DNA of 64,000 bases, taken from [Mycobacterium] manitobense. GTDB lineage: Bacteria > Actinomycetota > Actinomycetes > Mycobacteriales > Mycobacteriaceae. Below the pieces are notes generated by a model. That model saw nothing but the letters and a program-made list of their open reading frames with translations, was not told the DNA's origin and ran no database searches. Position 1 is the first letter of the stretch, and each line of letters starts with the position of its first letter. A program made the position numbers and the translations under genes. The stretch spans positions 1-64,000 of the forward strand of contig NZ_JACKSJ010000104.1 in NCBI RefSeq assembly GCF_025821665.1. The letters run 5' to 3'. Shown piece by piece: positions 62,272-64,000 of this stretch.

Positions 62272-63642
62272 ATGAGTGTGCTGCTCTTCGGGGTTTCGCA
62301 CCGCAGCGCGCCGGTGTCGGTGCTCGAACAGTTGAGCACCGATGAATCGGATCAGGCGAAGATCGTCGACCAGGTGCTCCAGTCGCCGCTCGTGACAGAG
62401 GCGATGGTGCTGTCCACCTGCAATCGTGTCGAGGTCTACGCCGTGGTCGAGGCCTTCCACGGTGGCCTCTCGGTGATCGGGCAGGTGCTGTCGGAGCACT
62501 GCGGCATGTCGCTCAACGATCTGACCCGGTACGCCTATGTGCGGTACGCCGAAGCCGCCGTCGAGCATCTGTTCGCGGTGGCCAGCGGTCTGGACTCGGC
62601 TGTGATCGGCGAGCAGCAGGTGCTCGGCCAGGTCCGGCGCGCGTACGCCGCGGCGGAGGCCAACCAGACCGTCGGCCGCACCCTGCACGAACTGTCGCAG
62701 CGCGCGCTGGCTGTCGGTAAGCGGGTGCACTCCGAGACCGGGATCGATGCCGCAGGCGCGTCGGTCGTCTCGGTCGCGCTGGGAATGGCCCAGAACAAGC
62801 TCGGGACGCTCGCGGGCCGCACCGCCGTGGTGGTCGGCGCCGGATCGATGGGCGCCCTGTCCGCGAAGCACCTGATCCGCGCCGGTGTGGGCTACGTGCA
62901 CGTGGTCAACCGGTCGCTGCCAAGGGCCCGCCGGCTGGCGGAGGTGCTGACCCGGCACGGCTTCGCGGCCGACGCGGTGGCCCTCGACGACATCGCCACC
63001 GTGCTGGCCGACGCCGACGTGGTGATCACGTCGACCGGCGCTGTGCGTCCGGTCGTGTCGCTGGCCGATGCCCACCGCGGACTGACCGGCCGGCCGGAAC
63101 AGCGCCCCCTGGTGATCTGCGACCTGGGCATGCCCCGCGACGTCGACCCGGCGATCGCCGGCCTGCCCGGCGTCTACGTCATCGACATGGACCGCATCCA
63201 GCGCGAGCCCTCGGCGCGCGCCGCGGCCTCCGACGCCGACGCCGCCCGCGCGATCGTCGCCGCCGAGGTGTCGGCCTACCTGACCGGCCAGCGGATGGCC
63301 GAGGTCACCCCCACCGTCACGGCGCTGCGCCAGCGTGCCGCCGACGTGGTGGAGGCCGAACTGCTGCGCCTGGACAACCGGCTGCCCGGCCTGGAGGCCG
63401 CGCACCGCGACGAGGTGGCCAAGACCGTGCGGCGGGTGGTCGACAAGCTGCTTCACGCGCCGACGGTGCGGGTCAAACAGCTGGCCAGCGCGCCGGGCGG
63501 GGACAGCTACGCCGAGGCGCTGCGGGAGCTGTTCGAGCTCGACCCCCAGGCGGTCGACGCCGTGGCGGCAGGCGAACTGCCGCTGGTGGCCGGGGGCGAC
63601 GCGATGAGCGCCACGGCACTCGACTTCGACAAGTCCGAGTAG
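62272..63642 (+). CDS. hemA: Glutamyl-tRNA reductase
   Basis: 456 aa. First committed step of tetrapyrrole synthesis, reducing glutamyl-tRNA to glutamate-1-semialdehyde. Catalytic Cys50 in [27 protein letters not shown] and NADPH motif [15 protein letters not shown] are intact, and a helical dimerisation domain ends the protein. ATG 62272 has GATGAGG just upstream. hemC follows after 3 nt. The true GSA aminomutase gene hemL is not in the window; the GSA-like domain at 45643 is a sugar enzyme relative. Confidence 0.96.
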   Translation: MSVLLFGVSHRSAPVSVLEQLSTDESDQAKIVDQVLQSPLVTEAMVLSTCNRVEVYAVVEAFHGGLSVIGQVLSEHCGMSLNDLTRYAYVRYAEAAVEHLFAVASGLDSAVIGEQQVLGQVRRAYAAAEANQTVGRTLHELSQRALAVGKRVHSETGIDAAGASVVSVALGMAQNKLGTLAGRTAVVVGAGSMGALSAKHLIRAGVGYVHVVNRSLPRARRLAEVLTRHGFAADAVALDDIATVLADADVVITSTGAVRPVVSLADAHRGLTGRPEQRPLVICDLGMPRDVDPAIAGLPGVYVIDMDRIQREPSARAAASDADAARAIVAAEVSAYLTGQRMAEVTPTVTALRQRAADVVEAELLRLDNRLPGLEAAHRDEVAKTVRRVVDKLLHAPTVRVKQLASAPGGDSYAEALRELFELDPQAVDAVAAGELPLVAGGDAMSATALDFDKSE

Positions 63643-63645
63643 CGC

Positions 63646-64000
63646 TTGACGCCTTCACAGGATCCCGGGCCCATCCGGATCGGCACCCGCGGCAGTCTCC
63701 TTGCGACCACCCAAGCCGGCTCCATCCGGGACGCGCTGGTGCAGCGCGGGCACCGGGCCGAGCTGGTCATCATCTCCACCGACGGCGACCGGTCGTCTGC
63801 ACCGATCGCGGAGATCGGCGTGGGCGTCTTCACCGCGGCGCTGCGCGACGCGATCGCCGACGGCCGCGTCGACATGGCCGTGCATTCCTACAAAGATTTG
63901 CCGACCGCGCAGGACGAGCGGTTCGTCATCGCGGCGACACCGCGGCGCGAGGACCCAAGGGACGCCCTGGTGGCCCGTGACGGGATGGTGCTGGGGGAGT
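63646..64000 (+). CDS. hemC: Porphobilinogen deaminase (3' end outside window)
   Basis: About 118 codons visible. The core [43 protein letters not shown] and VHSYKDLPT carries the substrate-binding Arg and Lys residues of hydroxymethylbilane synthase, which joins four porphobilinogens. No ATG or GTG sits at the expected IRIGTRGS start; TTG 63646, 3 nt after the hemA stop, is the likely start and adds nine residues. The dipyrromethane Cys lies beyond the window. Confidence 0.92.
   Translation, partial: MTPSQDPGPIRIGTRGSLLATTQAGSIRDALVQRGHRAELVIISTDGDRSSAPIAEIGVGVFTAALRDAIADGRVDMAVHSYKDLPTAQDERFVIAATPRREDPRDALVARDGMVLGE

Overview
The window is high-GC actinobacterial DNA, almost certainly from a rapidly growing Mycobacterium (Mycolicibacterium). 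From about 7 kb to the end the gene order follows the M. tuberculosis block Rv0456c-Rv0510: echA2, S9 peptidase, aldehyde dehydrogenase, lpdC, ramB, icl1, fadB2, hbhA, deoC, murB, lprQ, mshA, gpm1, senX3-regX3, Rv0495c, ppx1, proC, galE2, hadD, serB1, hemA, hemC. I name orthologues from remembered protein sequences and gene order; no database was searched. At about 20 gene starts a TANNNT -10 hexamer sits 6-8 nt before the ATG or GTG, the pattern of mycobacterial leaderless mRNAs. I saw no tRNA, rRNA, CRISPR array, insertion sequence or prophage, and no gene-free stretch longer than 300 bases.

Layout. 1-7.1 kb: D-aminoacylase-type amidohydrolase (cut by the window edge), glyoxalase-fold protein, small membrane protein, DinB-like protein, PAP2 phosphatase, GabD2-like dehydrogenase, a PPK2 polyphosphate kinase and an exported membrane protein. 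7.1-9.9 kb: echA2, then an ECF sigma/anti-sigma/RclC-like operon and a small secreted protein, both headed by a 91-bp identical promoter copy. 9.9-22.1 kb: central carbon genes (peptidase, two aldehyde-related genes, lpdC, RamB, thioesterase, isocitrate lyase, FadB2). 22.1-24 kb: a nuclease-like DUF559 gene bracketed by two palindromic repeats, and a second PPK2 coupled to a TetR regulator; the umaA/pcaA methyltransferases found here in M. tuberculosis are missing. 24-34.2 kb: Rv0473-Rv0483 counterparts (DUF445, XRE regulator, HbhA, DeoC, nitrilase, MurB, L,D-transpeptidase). 34.2-41.2 kb: SDR; a leaderless poly-cysteine micro-ORF; ROK regulator, mshA, YbjN-like, gpm1; senX3-regX3 closed by a strong hairpin.

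41.3-48.1 kb is the clearest accessory region: a tightly overlapping operon for an unusual nucleotide-activated, probably branched sugar (C-methyltransferase, cytidylyltransferase-like enzyme, PIG-L deacetylase, epimerase/reductase), followed by a RmlC-type epimerase on the other strand and an 805-residue fusion of a degenerate C-methyltransferase to a glutamate-1-semialdehyde-type aminotransferase. No glycosyltransferase is present. 48.1-52.6 kb holds a hydrolase/adenylate-cyclase fusion, a DUF222 HNH protein, a small secreted protein, a YCII protein and Rv0495c. 52.7-64 kb returns to the conserved order (ppx1 to hemC, cut by the right edge).

Strongest leads: (1) the 23-codon leaderless poly-Cys ORF ahead of the ROK-mshA operon, a likely cysteine-sensing attenuator of mycothiol synthesis; (2) the sugar cluster with its fused, active-site-degenerate methyltransferase; (3) the 91-bp direct repeat that gives two different genes the same promoter and first codons; (4) three divergent gene pairs whose two -10 hexamers overlap as A-N3-TA-N3-T; (5) two families of palindromic repeats placed at gene junctions.
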